Source of the DNA: Liolophura sinensis
Lineage: Eukaryota; Mollusca; Polyplacophora; Chitonida; Chitonidae
Reading direction: 5' to 3'
NCBI RefSeq assembly: GCF_032854445.1
Contig: NC_088295.1
Coordinates: 10,153,385-10,217,384 of the forward strand
DNA length: 64,000 nucleotides
A model generated the notes under the pieces. That model worked only from the letters and a program-made list of their open reading frames with translations, ran no database searches and was not told the origin of the DNA. Of the stretch, positions 51,001-59,085 are shown piece after piece. Both the position numbers and the translations under genes were made by a program. The first letter of the stretch is position 1. Each line of letters opens with the position of its first letter.

Positions 51001-54000
51001 GAACACACAAATCCACTTTTTTGTACTCTTAAAATTCTGCCCTTATCTGAATTAAACATTTTCTTTACTAATATGATAATGCAGACATTTTTTTATCACC
51101 CCGAAGTATTACCACCTAGCTTTAATAATTACATTATTAAAAACGTTGACGCACGTCACTATGGCACAACACGTTGGCCATTAGATCTGTATCGAATCCC
51201 CTTTAAAAGCAATCTGTCCTATCGTTCACCTAAAGTAGCTGGCCCTCGGGAATGGAACAAAACTCCCTTCATACTTACGCAATATTCAGTCAATTTCCTT
51301 ATTCAAATCTGAACTGAAATCGTATATGCTGCAGCACTTCTTCTCCGTTTAGTCTAACACACAATAATATACTTAATAGTCGTTACTATAAGCACCTGTA
51401 TATATTATTTACTTATTTACTTTGTTCACAGGAACAGATAATCACGATGTTTATGATCACCACAGTTCACATGCCTGTATTATATATGCAAATTGTATGT
51501 TAATGGGATAGAGCAAGCTCCATGGAGCTTTATTTCCGCCAGTATGTTTCTGCATGTTTATAAGAATCTTATGTTTCGTATATTATATTGGCGAATAAAC
51601 AAACAAACAAGGTGAAAACGTCATTAAAACGTGTGAACTAAAATGTTTGTTTAGTCTTAATCTAGCTTTTGGAGACATTCCCAGTATTGTCTGCCATTTC
51701 CCAAATATTAGACAAATCGTTTTGAGTTCAATTCCTTGACGAAACCACCGCCGAATACTCACAAAAGGCAATGAGGGGGAATCGAAAAAAGATTTCTAGC
51801 ATTACAGTAGAAGCTTGAAGGCAACGTCTTGATAGGATTTCACGATTAAAGAGTGTAGCATTGATTCTCTTGTGTTTTTACAGGACCTGATTGCCAGACA
51901 GACATTGATGAGTGCAGGTCTGACCCATGCCAGAATGGTGGTGTGTGCCAACACGAAATAAATACGTACACGTGCCATTGTCAGCCGGGGTACACGGGGG
52001 ACAACTGTCAGCTGAATATCAACGATTGTGCGAATCATCAGTGTGAGAACGGTGCGACGTGTATAGATCGCATACAGCGCTACGATTGCTCTTGTGCGCA
52101 TGGTTTTTCTGGGCCACGGTGTGAGATCAATGTTGACGACTGTGCTGGGGTATATTGTGATCACGGTGGAACGTGTGTGGACGAAGTGGATGGATACACG
52201 TGCACTTGCACACCTGGATATACCGGGCTGCATTGTGGAGTTAATATAGACGAATGTCCAGGCGTCGAATGTCAACACGGTGGAACTTGTATTGACAGAG
52301 TAAACGGATACACGTGCACTTGCACACCTGGATATACCGGGCTGCATTGTGGAGTTAATATAGACGACTGTTCAGGCGTCGAATGTCAACACGGTGGAAG
52401 TTGTATTGACAGAGTAAACGGATATAGGTGTATATGCACACCTGGATATACCGGGCTGCATTGTGGAGTTAATATAGACGAATGTTCAGGCGTTGAATGT
52501 CAACACGGTGGAACTTGTATTGACAGAGTAAACGAATATAGGTGTACATGCACACCTGGATATACCGGGCTGCATTGTGGAGTTAATATAGACGAATGTT
52601 CAGGCGTCAAATGTCAACACGGTGGAACTTGTATTGACAAAATAATCGGATACACGTGTGCATGCACACCTGGATATACCGGGCTGCATTGTAAAGTTAA
52701 TATAGACGAATGTTCAGGCGTCGAATGTCAACACGGTGGAAGTTGTATTGACAAAATAAACGGATACACGTGTACATGCACACCTGGATATACCGGGCTG
52801 CATTGTGATGTTAATATAGACGAATGTTGGGGCGTCGAATGTCAACACGGTGGAACTTGTATTGACAAAGTAAACGGATACACGTGTACATGCATACCTG
52901 GATATACCGGGCTGCATTGTGGAGTTAATATAGACGAATGTTCAGGCATCGAATGTCAACACGGTGGAACTTGTATTGACAGAGTGAACGGATATAGGTG
53001 TATATGTACACCTGGATACACCGGGCCTTATTGTGAAGTTAACATCAACGAATGTTTAGGTGTTGAATGTCAACACGGTGGAACGTGCATGGACGGAATA
53101 AATGGATATAGATGTATATGCAGCGAAGGGTTTAGCGGAACACTTTGTGAAAGAAATATAGATGATTGTATTGGAATCAGATGTGAGAATGGCGGCACGT
53201 GTGTTGACGGAATAGATGGATACACGTGTCTGTGCACGGGTGCCTTCAAGGGCGTCAACTGTGAGGACAACGTCGATGACTGTGTGGGAATCAGCTGCCA
53301 ACATGGTGGAACGTGCCAAGACTTAACCAATGGATACATGTGTTTATGCTCGGCAGGCTATAGCGGGACACACTGCGAAGTGAACATAGACGATTGCGCG
53401 GTGGTTATTTGCAAAAATCGTGGAACGTGTGAAGACGGAATAGATGGATACCAGTGCTTATGTGGTAAGGGATTTCGGGGTACACATTGTGAGATTAATG
53501 TCAATGACTGCGATAGAATTATTTGCCATAATGGAGGCACTTGCGTGGACGGTGTTGACGAATATACATGCTTATGTGCGTATGGTTTCAACGGGGAAAA
53601 CTGTGAGACAACATTTGGCCGATGTACTGACACGTACTGTCAGAATGGGGGACAGTGTACTGACAGCCCCGATTCTGTTTATTGCCAATGTCCAAATGGG
53701 TACGATGGCATCCACTGTGAGATAAGTGTGAATGACATCGCTGCTGTTGTGTGTCAAAACGGAGGGACAGTACAAGGCAACAGTTCACATCACTGTCTGT
53801 GTCCACCAGGATTTACCGGATCGCATTGTGAGACTGTGGAGCAGAGTACAGGGCCAAGACCTCCATCGTATCACAATAACACCGATATGGGCAAGCTCCT
53901 GCCCTTGCCTCATACCACCACAATGGCTGATGTCACAGTAAATGACACGACATCTTCGCCAATATCTCCAGGTGAGCATTATAGCCAGACGCAGTGACAG

Positions 54001-57000
54001 CTAGTGAAATATTTGGTTGTATATGTGTATGCCGTGGTATTTACGTCATAGGACGACGAGGCGTTATTAGGCATGTATACATATACTGTGTCTTTTTGTG
54101 GCAGGGCGAGTCACTGGAGTATCATGCGAAAGGTCCCACACATGACACTCCACCCAGACACATCACACTGACACTGGGTCAACCAGTCCTGTTTTCTGGA
54201 TCTAACCTCTCAGTGCTGAGCGCCAAGCGAGGCAGAAACAAGTACCGCACCATTTTAAAAATCTTTCGTTATGACCCGTCCCGGGTTTGATCCAAGGCCT
54301 CCCGACTTAGGCCACCGAGGAGGAAGATGGAATGATAAAATGTTGAATGATAAAAAGTCCTTTTGACTTTAAACACATCCACAGTGTACCATATCTGAAT
54401 GTGTTCTCAAAAATGCCGACTGAGGACAATCCAAATTTCTAACCTTTATCAATATATTTTATAGACAGTCCGCCATGTTATCTGGGTCAAGAAGCACAAA
54501 ACGTTTTGCGTTTTCTGTTATTTTTTTTTGAAAAATATTCCATTTTGCCAACAGTTTGCATGACTGAACATCCAGGGTGTCTTTTCTGCAAAAGGTGCCC
54601 CAGATATTGTTCGCTAAAGACCATATGCCATATCGTTGTGCAACATAGACAAATTAATGGCTATCCACCACCTGGTCGACGGGGGCGTGGCCGAGAAGGT
54701 AGCACGCCAGCGCGCCGCAATGTCCCAGAAGCTTGCTATGTCACTATGAGTTCAAGTCCAGCTCATGCTGGCTATATGGGGAAGGTCTGCAGCAATCTGC
54801 GGATGGTCGTGGGTTTCCCCCGAGCTCTGCCCGGTTTCTTTCCACCATAATCCTGGCCACCGTCGATAAGTGAAGTATTTTTGAGTACGGCGTAAAACAC
54901 CAATCAAATAAATAAAATAACATAAATAAGTCAAAGGTCTGGAGGAAGAAACTCAGGTTACGATCCAAGAAGCCAAACGTTAAAACCCCAAAAGAGTTTC
55001 CTCCATACATAAAGTTAACATCTCCTCCTGGACGTAGTGGTCCCATTGTTAAAGTGCATGTACTGTATTAAACTGTATTGGTCAACTGGATATATATTTA
55101 AACAATTTCTTATGTTGCGACACTTATCACAGTGTCTTCAACAGAGAATGGGGTGAAAGTACAGACACAGTATATATATATGTATACTAACAATCAGTGA
55201 GTAAAAATTATAACAAGGGCATAAACCTTTTAAAAATAGGGTGGGTAGTGTCCAATTAGAGCTCAAGGAGGAACCAGTTTAAGTTTTCTGAGTGTTGTTT
55301 AGTTTGTTGATGTTTTTGTTCCATGTGGGTGAAAGCCTAAAACGCAGGTCGCCATTCCTGTTCAGGGAGGGGTTTCTAGCTTTCACCCATATGGCTTGCT
55401 TCACATCTCCCTCAAACTATCGGCTTTCTTTGTCTAGAACATAAACTTTTGTCTTCTTTATTTTATTTTATTTTTGTTTAATGTACTCTGCCTGGATGGG
55501 TCAAAGTATTTATTCCTACATGTACTGTAAGTTTTACCAGCGTGTTGCATGGGTAAACAACTTGATAATTCGTGGAGAAGAGCAATATTTTCACCAGCTG
55601 GAAGGGCCAGTGGAAATAATCATCTTCGAGACGAAATGTCAGACACAACACGCTGGTATCACGAATTCATCACTATGAAGAGAAATATGGACAACTCTCC
55701 TTGAATTAATATCGGTTCTTAACCAAAGCGTGCTATGTTTTCAAGCCCGCGACCCCGTAGGTATACAGAAACAAACATCCAACGCGTGAGACTGTATTCC
55801 TCGCCTGTTCGGCGAATGTGGTAGCTTATCCAAGGTGGATTTAACATTCAGAGGCCTGGAGAGGAAGCCGATATGAGCTGGATGTGAACTGACAGTGACC
55901 GTATTGTTGACACCTTTTAAAGTATATTATAATTTCATGCCATGATGAGCACTTGTTGTGTTTTTTTACTTTCTTTCTTTCTTTTACCTTTGTGCAGATG
56001 TAAGCGTCAACTGGACTATGACCGTGGAAGGGAAGGTCCCGACACTGACGGGAGTACAGGATTACATATATGACGAGTTGATAAATACAGGAGGACTGTC
56101 ACCTGCTTCCCTCCATGTCCAGGTCATGGGTACAGCCCTGGCTCATGGCACTGACGGGTGAGAGTAGAATGAACAACAGTTAGCCATGTTTTAATGTGTG
56201 GTTTTAATTTTGCTTCCTCGTGGTGATGAATATATCAAGTCTTTGTGTATATTGTTTCGTATATTTGCATATTTCTGCATTTCTGCTGAAATAGCCGAAT
56301 ATATTTTAGCCTAATATTTGCTGTTTCCAAATCATAGAAGATGGGAATATGCCGATTACTCACACGATGACATTAAACTGGAGTGTTACAACGTGTTACA
56401 AAACCTACTGAGTTTATAAAAACTGACTCTGTTTCACTGGTTTTATTGCTGTTGATAATCCTTGTTAATGCACTCTTTATGCAGACTCAACACACTTCTC
56501 TTCCGCGTATAGTACCAATAATTCAGATTTTCTTCAGTCTCACACAACAAGAACAACTGCCTTTTCTCTGAAAAAATCAGAGAAATTACGAGAATATTTT
56601 GCTGCTCTGTGCTGTTACTGAATATTTACCATTCATCTACACATTGCTCTGTTGCTTGTCACAGAATATATGTAGTTACTGTATTACTTCCTTTATAGGG
56701 TCCTGCTAACAGCTGTTAATGTCAGAGTGTCGGTCAGTAGCACCAGCCTAACAGCCGCCGAACTTCTCCACCTGTTAGACAGCCTCTCCCTCGGTGTAGC
56801 CAGTACCATGAGCCGGAAACTGTACACAGGCGATCTCATGCCCCAGGCAGGACACCAACAAGCCGAAAATGTCTCCAAGAAGCAGGTACATGATTGATTC
56901 GGCTTGTGTCCTCCAGAATGTTTTAATATACCGAACTCGCAATGTTTACAACAGCCTCAGCTTACTATTTATCGTGATCCAGGCGACATGAGTAACATGG

Positions 57001-58458
57001 GTATCTTGTTTATGCCCATATTAGCCCAAATTTATGTCCACCTGAAGCTTTCTATCATCAATAAGCGTAGGCCTACATGAAGACATCCGCCTTGTCCAAC
57101 CTCCAACAAAGCAATACTGTATGTCTTGACACAGGATCTAGGCTTTTCAGGATAGACCTGAAACATGGCACCTCTGCCAACAGTCGTGATCGCTTCCATG
57201 CAAGTATAGCAATGGGCAACCATTCTGTAGGTGTATCCTCTCTCCAAGGAGGCCCCATTTTCTGAATTGAACCGAAAAACACCTTTGTCAATGCTTAAGC
57301 AATTTCCAACATGTCCATACCAAGTACCTAGAATCCGTCAGTATAGGAGGCTTAACACTATTCAAATAGATAAATAAATAAATAAACAAATAAATAAATA
57401 AACAAATGAATAAATAAACAAATAAATAAATACAAACCATATAGCTGAAGACTAAAATGGCCTGTTAACTGGCAACAAACAAACGAATAATGACATAAAT
57501 GACACAAGGTAACAACACCCAAAGCGCATACCCGTACTAGTGTTGCATAAATTACTTTCTCGTGTTTGTACCTCACATTGCTGGCTATGGATCTTTGACA
57601 AGTCCCCCATCCATACCTGATGGCGATCCACCTCCAGAAGTAATTACTGCCTCCTATGTTCAACGTTTAGATGTACACTGTGCCAACTGTTATTAGGTTC
57701 CTGCGCAACAGTTTCAAAATATAGTCACTATTTATAGTTTACCACCTCTCAGGATACAAAGAGTAAAGGTACATTTATCCAAGGCGCCGTGACCGTGATC
57801 AACCCTGACTCTTAACTGTCGTTGTTAAATATCTTAATAAGCACCAACAGACAGTGTATGTTCTCTACATTGCCCTCTGGATTTTCTACCACTGCAGGAC
57901 TCGTCCAGCATCTACATCGCCATTGGTATTGTTGGTGGCCTGGTCGCTCTGGCTGTTGTCGGTATCTTAATCATGATGGCCAAGAGAAGGTAATTTACCT
58001 GTATTTTCTGTGGAAAAATAATCGAAACTTAAGTTTAACAATGAACAGGTGAATATTTAATTGACAGTAGGTCAATATTTAATTTATTAACAGATTGATT
58101 TTTACATAGTGTTTGAACTAACGGATTTAAATCTTACATCTGTAACAGAGAATTTCCATCTGTGAAACAAATGGATTTAAACACCACTGAATCATGAAAT
58201 CAGTCCTTCGAATAATCTGTCATTTTGTTGTTGTTTTTGTATTTGTTTAACAGAGCTAATAAGAAAGAGCTTTTGGAAGTTCCGAAGTCAGATACAGTTT
58301 CCATTAACTCGGCCGCTATAGGGGACTTCATGGAACAGCCATTTGTAATATTCCATCAGAACAGATGTTACCAGTTCTCAGACATGGAATCTCCACCCAT
58401 CGACTTTTTGCCACCTGCCGAGTGTGGGCTGACCGATGAAGAGGTTTCCACCTCATGA
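41999..58458 (+). CDS. Jagged/Serrate-like Notch ligand with reduced DSL domain (whole gene span, spliced)
   Basis: A type I membrane protein rebuilt from nine exons: 41999-42055, 45208-45371, 46656-46786, 47287-47441, 51884-53971, 55998-56157, 56699-56885, 57898-57989, 58254-58458. The last seven are phase-consistent and encode 1005 residues; the first two add about 73. Order: signal peptide, MNNL-like N-terminus of Notch ligands, DSL remnant, 18 EGF-like repeats, Jagged-like juxtamembrane region, one TM helix, short tail. Known of the family: such proteins bind Notch on neighbouring cells and need Mindbomb/Neuralized-driven endocytosis to activate it. Odd points: the DSL module, the main receptor contact, is cut to two cysteines; there is no von Willebrand C region; the tail lacks a hydrophobic C-terminal PDZ motif. 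It may therefore act as a weak, cis-inhibitory or non-canonical ligand; this is inference. Exons 2 and 3 (as found) do not join in phase, so one exon is probably unfound. Confidence 0.8.
42527..42628 (+). mobile_element. SINE family 2, 3' portion in intron 1
   Basis: TCCGGCCGTACGTGGGAAGG, ATGGTCGTGGGTTTCCTCCG and GGCTCTGCCCGGTTTCCTCC followed by ATAATAAATAAATA match the family body. It contains CGTGGGAA at 42541-42548. Confidence 0.8.
43206..43217 (+). repeat. Homopolymer of 12 C in intron 1
   Basis: Directly visible run; likely to be length-unstable or mis-sized in the assembly. Confidence 0.95.
43419..43518 (-). repeat. Interspersed repeat R3, partial copy in intron 1
   Basis: AGAGGCCGTATTTCACCAGG, ATGTGACCATTTACCAACTA and one 48-base-type unit GCTGCTCTGGTTTTACTGTC match the reverse R3 copy at 6706-6800. 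Confidence 0.7.
43519..45207 (+). other. Rest of intron 1
   Basis: No supportable exon or repeat. An open frame at 44068-44256 has no recognisable motif and no splice sites that fit the gene. Confidence 0.45.
45208..45371 (+). CDS. Exon 2: first half of MNNL (Notch-ligand N-terminal) domain
   Basis: The 54 codons contain SGSFEILFVRYGH, GNFCESF and CDPWFRVCVEALPK. The pattern, small residue-G-x-F-E-(I/L) at the start and C-D-x-(W/F/Y)-F-(R/K)-V-C-(V/L) at the end, is typical of the MNNL C2-like domain of Delta and Jagged. Acceptor TTTTTACAG precedes it and donor GTAAAG follows at 45372. It ends in phase 2, whereas the next recognised exon starts in phase 0. Confidence 0.8.
45372..46655 (+). 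other. Intron, probably containing one unfound exon
   Basis: An MNNL domain normally continues with a segment around a C-x-F-G motif and a W-P motif; neither is visible here in any forward frame. The flanking exons also differ in phase. An open frame at 46043-46399 has no recognisable motif and I do not call it an exon. Confidence 0.45.
46656..46786 (+). CDS. Exon: second half of MNNL domain
   Basis: It encodes AGIRIKITVYDEDDNNDDHI, then DDLEKYIYFPAPGDHQITLQ and NRV, ending in phase 2. It corresponds to the last strands of the ligand C2 domain: the hydrophobic-alternating strand followed by an acidic loop, where vertebrate ligands have an (L/I)-x-(V/I)-E-A-W-x-(D/S) strand. The acceptor CTTTGTCTTCAG and the donor GTGAGTAA are both strong. 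A family-2 SINE is inserted about 40 bases after the donor. Confidence 0.8.
46829..47093 (-). mobile_element. SINE family 2, full-length, with target-site duplication
   Basis: It is complete from tail to tRNA-like head (reverse complement of GGCTCAGTTGGTTAGCGCGC with a box A pattern, and GTGAGTTCAAGTCC as box B). A perfect 14-base target-site duplication, CAGTTTTTGTACTA, flanks it at 46815-46828 and 47094-47107. It lies in reverse orientation in the intron right after the second MNNL exon. The perfect duplication suggests a fairly young insertion. Confidence 0.95.
47287..47441 (+). CDS. Exon: DSL remnant and first EGF repeat
   Basis: It starts TLTIKVTFICDPGWSGHSC and continues with SVYDYCRDTTCHNGGSC. 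The strand before the first cysteine and the ten-residue C-to-C spacing match the start of a DSL domain. The remaining four DSL cysteines are absent; the chain runs straight into a regular EGF repeat (spacings 4, 5, 8, 1, 8). Acceptor CTCTCTGACCCTGCAG; donor GTGAGT; ends in phase 1, matching the next exon. CDPGWSGHSC could equally be read as the last third of an EGF repeat. Confidence 0.85.
47484..47545 (+). mobile_element. SINE family 3, 3' fragment
   Basis: CACGATAAATGGCTGTAATG, GCATGGCGTTAAGCCGTAAT and CGTTCAT repeat the order seen at 37-92. Confidence 0.5.
47600..48260 (+). mobile_element. SINE family 1, interrupted by a family-2 SINE
   Basis: The family-1 body (CCTCTCTTGGCGCTCAGCAC, GACTGGTTGACCCGGTGTCA) ends with AAGTACGACGTTAAACCCCA and an ATTC-type tail. 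It matches 63201-63565 (forward) and 54045-54325 (reverse). The family-2 SINE at 47919-48191 splits it. The tRNA-like head is worn; its left edge is approximate. Confidence 0.8.
47919..48191 (+). mobile_element. SINE family 2, full-length, nested in a family-1 SINE
   Basis: The tRNA-derived head (box A TGGCTCAGTCGG, box B GTGAGTTCAAGACC) is followed by the body with CGTGGGAA at 48038-48045 and an A-rich tail of about 23 bases. A perfect 14-base duplication, ATCAAATGACTTCT, lies at 47905-47918 and 48192-48205. Because its tail is a pure A run and not (AAAT)n and its body is close to consensus, it appears young. Confidence 0.95.
48655..51610 (+). pseudogene. Decayed non-LTR retrotransposon (LINE; endonuclease and reverse transcriptase)
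   Basis: The 5' part encodes an APE-type endonuclease C-terminus: ELPGYKCFSS, RKGGGLALYI, VYSPPGTDI, GDINI and TDHFPT (the usual S-D-H is T-D-H). After the 277-codon frame ending at 49632 come reverse-transcriptase motifs: YKAGRHDLLENYRPIS, QRGFRRNHST, DLSKAFDTVNHNILL (another frame), GVPQGSILGP (about 50427-50460) and FADDT (about 50514-50530). At least four frameshifts or stops break it. It ends in (AAAC)n at about 51594-51610. The motifs point to the Jockey/CR1 side of LINEs; clade not decided. It sits in sense orientation in the intron before the large EGF exon and looks 5'-truncated. Confidence 0.9.
51884..53971 (+). CDS. Exon: EGF repeats 2-18 and Ser/Thr/Pro-rich linker
   Basis: One 2088-base exon carries the end of EGF1 and 17 further repeats of about 38 residues. 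Repeats 2-16 have the calcium-binding pattern (D/N)-x-(D/N)-(E/D)-C with a D and Y/F between Cys3 and Cys4. Fifteen of 18 repeats in the protein have a POFUT1-type O-fucose site (C-x4-S/T-C before Cys3); only EGF2 (CRSDPC) has a POGLUT1-type O-glucose site. The Asp/Asn hydroxylation pattern is frequent. EGF5-EGF11 are nearly identical, also in DNA. EGF18 lacks Cys1 (ATC, 53737-53739) and Cys3 (GTA, 53770-53772). The end is rich in S, T and P with N-glycosylation sites (NNT, NDT). Donor GTGAGC at 53972, phase 1. Confidence 0.95.
54045..54325 (-). mobile_element. SINE family 1, reverse
   Basis: The reverse complement reads a worn tRNA-like head (GGTGGCCTAAGTCGGGAGGC, then TTGGATCAAACCCGGG), CTCGCTTGGCGCTCAGCACT, GACTGGTTGACCCAGTGTCA and GCCCTGCCACAAAAAGACAC. 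Same order as the copies at 47.6 and 63.2 kb. It begins about 75 bases after the end of the large EGF exon. Confidence 0.85.
54678..54925 (+). mobile_element. SINE family 2, near-full-length
   Basis: A diverged head (GGGGCGTGGCCGAGAAGGTA) and ATGAGTTCAAGTCCAGCTCA are followed by the family body. It ends with GGCGTAAAACACCAATCAAA and (AAAT)n. The CGTGGGAA motif is lost here (TATGGGGAAGG). Confidence 0.85.
54926..55997 (+). other. Intron sequence
   Basis: Contains a short reverse family-2 SINE head remnant at about 55850-55912 (GGAGAGGAAGCCGATATGAG). No exon seen. Confidence 0.5.
55998..56157 (+). CDS. Exon: juxtamembrane region, part 1
   Basis: It encodes DVSVNWTMTVEGKVPTLTGV, QDYIYDELINTGG, LSPASLHVQVMG and TALAHGTDG. 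The alternation strand, helix with D-E-L, strand resembles the region between EGF repeats and membrane in Jagged/Serrate (x-F-T-F-N ... C-S-E-L ... Y-S-I-Y-I). Acceptor CCTTTGTGCAG, donor GTGAGA, start phase 1, end phase 2; both match the neighbours. One N-glycosylation site, NWT. Confidence 0.8.
56699..56885 (+). CDS. Exon: juxtamembrane region, part 2
   Basis: It encodes VLLTAVNVRVSVSSTSLTAA followed by ELLHLLDSLSLG, MSRKLYTGDLMPQ and ENVSKKQ. A strand and a leucine-rich helix fit the second half of the Jagged-like juxtamembrane domain. Acceptor CTTCCTTTATAG; donor GTACAT at 56886; ends in phase 0. NVS is an N-glycosylation site. Confidence 0.75.
57366..57432. repeat. AAAT/AAAC simple repeat in intron
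   Basis: An uninterrupted mix of AAATAAAT and AAACAAAT units, most likely the remnant of a SINE tail. Confidence 0.8.
57898..57989 (+). CDS. Exon: transmembrane helix
   Basis: It encodes DSSS followed by the hydrophobic stretch IYIAIGIVGGLVALAVVGIL and IMM, then the stop-transfer residues AKRR. It is a single-pass type I helix with a GxxxG-like GIVGG motif. Acceptor TTTTCTACCACTGCAG; donor GTAATT; ends in phase 2. Confidence 0.9.
58254..58458 (+). CDS. Exon: cytoplasmic tail and stop
   Basis: It encodes a tail of 67 residues: RANKKELLEVPKSD, then DFMEQPFVIFHQNRCYQFSD, ESPPIDFLPPAECG and DEEVSTS, ending TGA at 58456-58458. Several lysines next to the membrane could accept ubiquitin, as in Notch ligands. 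The C-terminus STS has no hydrophobic last residue, so a PDZ-binding motif as in Jagged1 or Delta is absent. The tail is shorter than in vertebrate Jagged. Confidence 0.85.
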
Positions 58459-59085
58459 ATATTCAGCAGTTCAAAAAGCTTTCGAAGCTGAGCGGGTTCT
58501 TAGCGCCATGTTTATTTTTTTCGATGTAACACGTGAATGTGGTAACATTTTGTACAAGTCTTGCAACTGTTGATTTATCCTGCAGAACTGATCTGCAACA
58601 GTGGCTCCATGCCTACCTTGGATTGGGTTTTCTTTACAAAAGACTCCGCCTTCATTACAGTGTATGTACTTAACCTACAAGTATATAATTCCAGAATTAT
58701 GAAAGACTCTCCTTAAGTTTGTTTCACTTCAACAAGGCTTTGTTCAGTAGTTTAGCCCATTCTTCGAGAATATTTGTTTCCACCTGTTAATCTTGCAATG
58801 CTTTTCTTGCAGTGTGTGTGTGTTTTAGTTTATTTTCAGATAAATGATTTGTACAGCTAATATTTTGAATATATGACACACGAGGGCCTATACGTATGTA
58901 AAATATCAAATACAATTTTTTTCATCTTACCTCTACAGAGAGGGATCACTGATTCTACGAATCCATCAAGCTATCTGATGCTCACCTGTAGGCTATATAA
59001 CTATAGCACGTACAATAAGATGTATGTTTTGTATAAATTTTTACACTGTCTCAATTTTGTAATAAAATGGTGAAGATATTTGGAA
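58459..59085 (+). other. 3' UTR with polyadenylation signal
   Basis: A canonical AATAAA at 59061-59066 lies about 600 bases after the stop codon, in a T-rich surrounding. Cleavage is expected at about 59080-59090. Confidence 0.65.

Noticed and set aside
51802-52347. Minus-strand open frame of 181 codons, and several others across 52.7-53.9 kb
   Set aside because: These are shadows of the EGF-repeat exon on the opposite strand.
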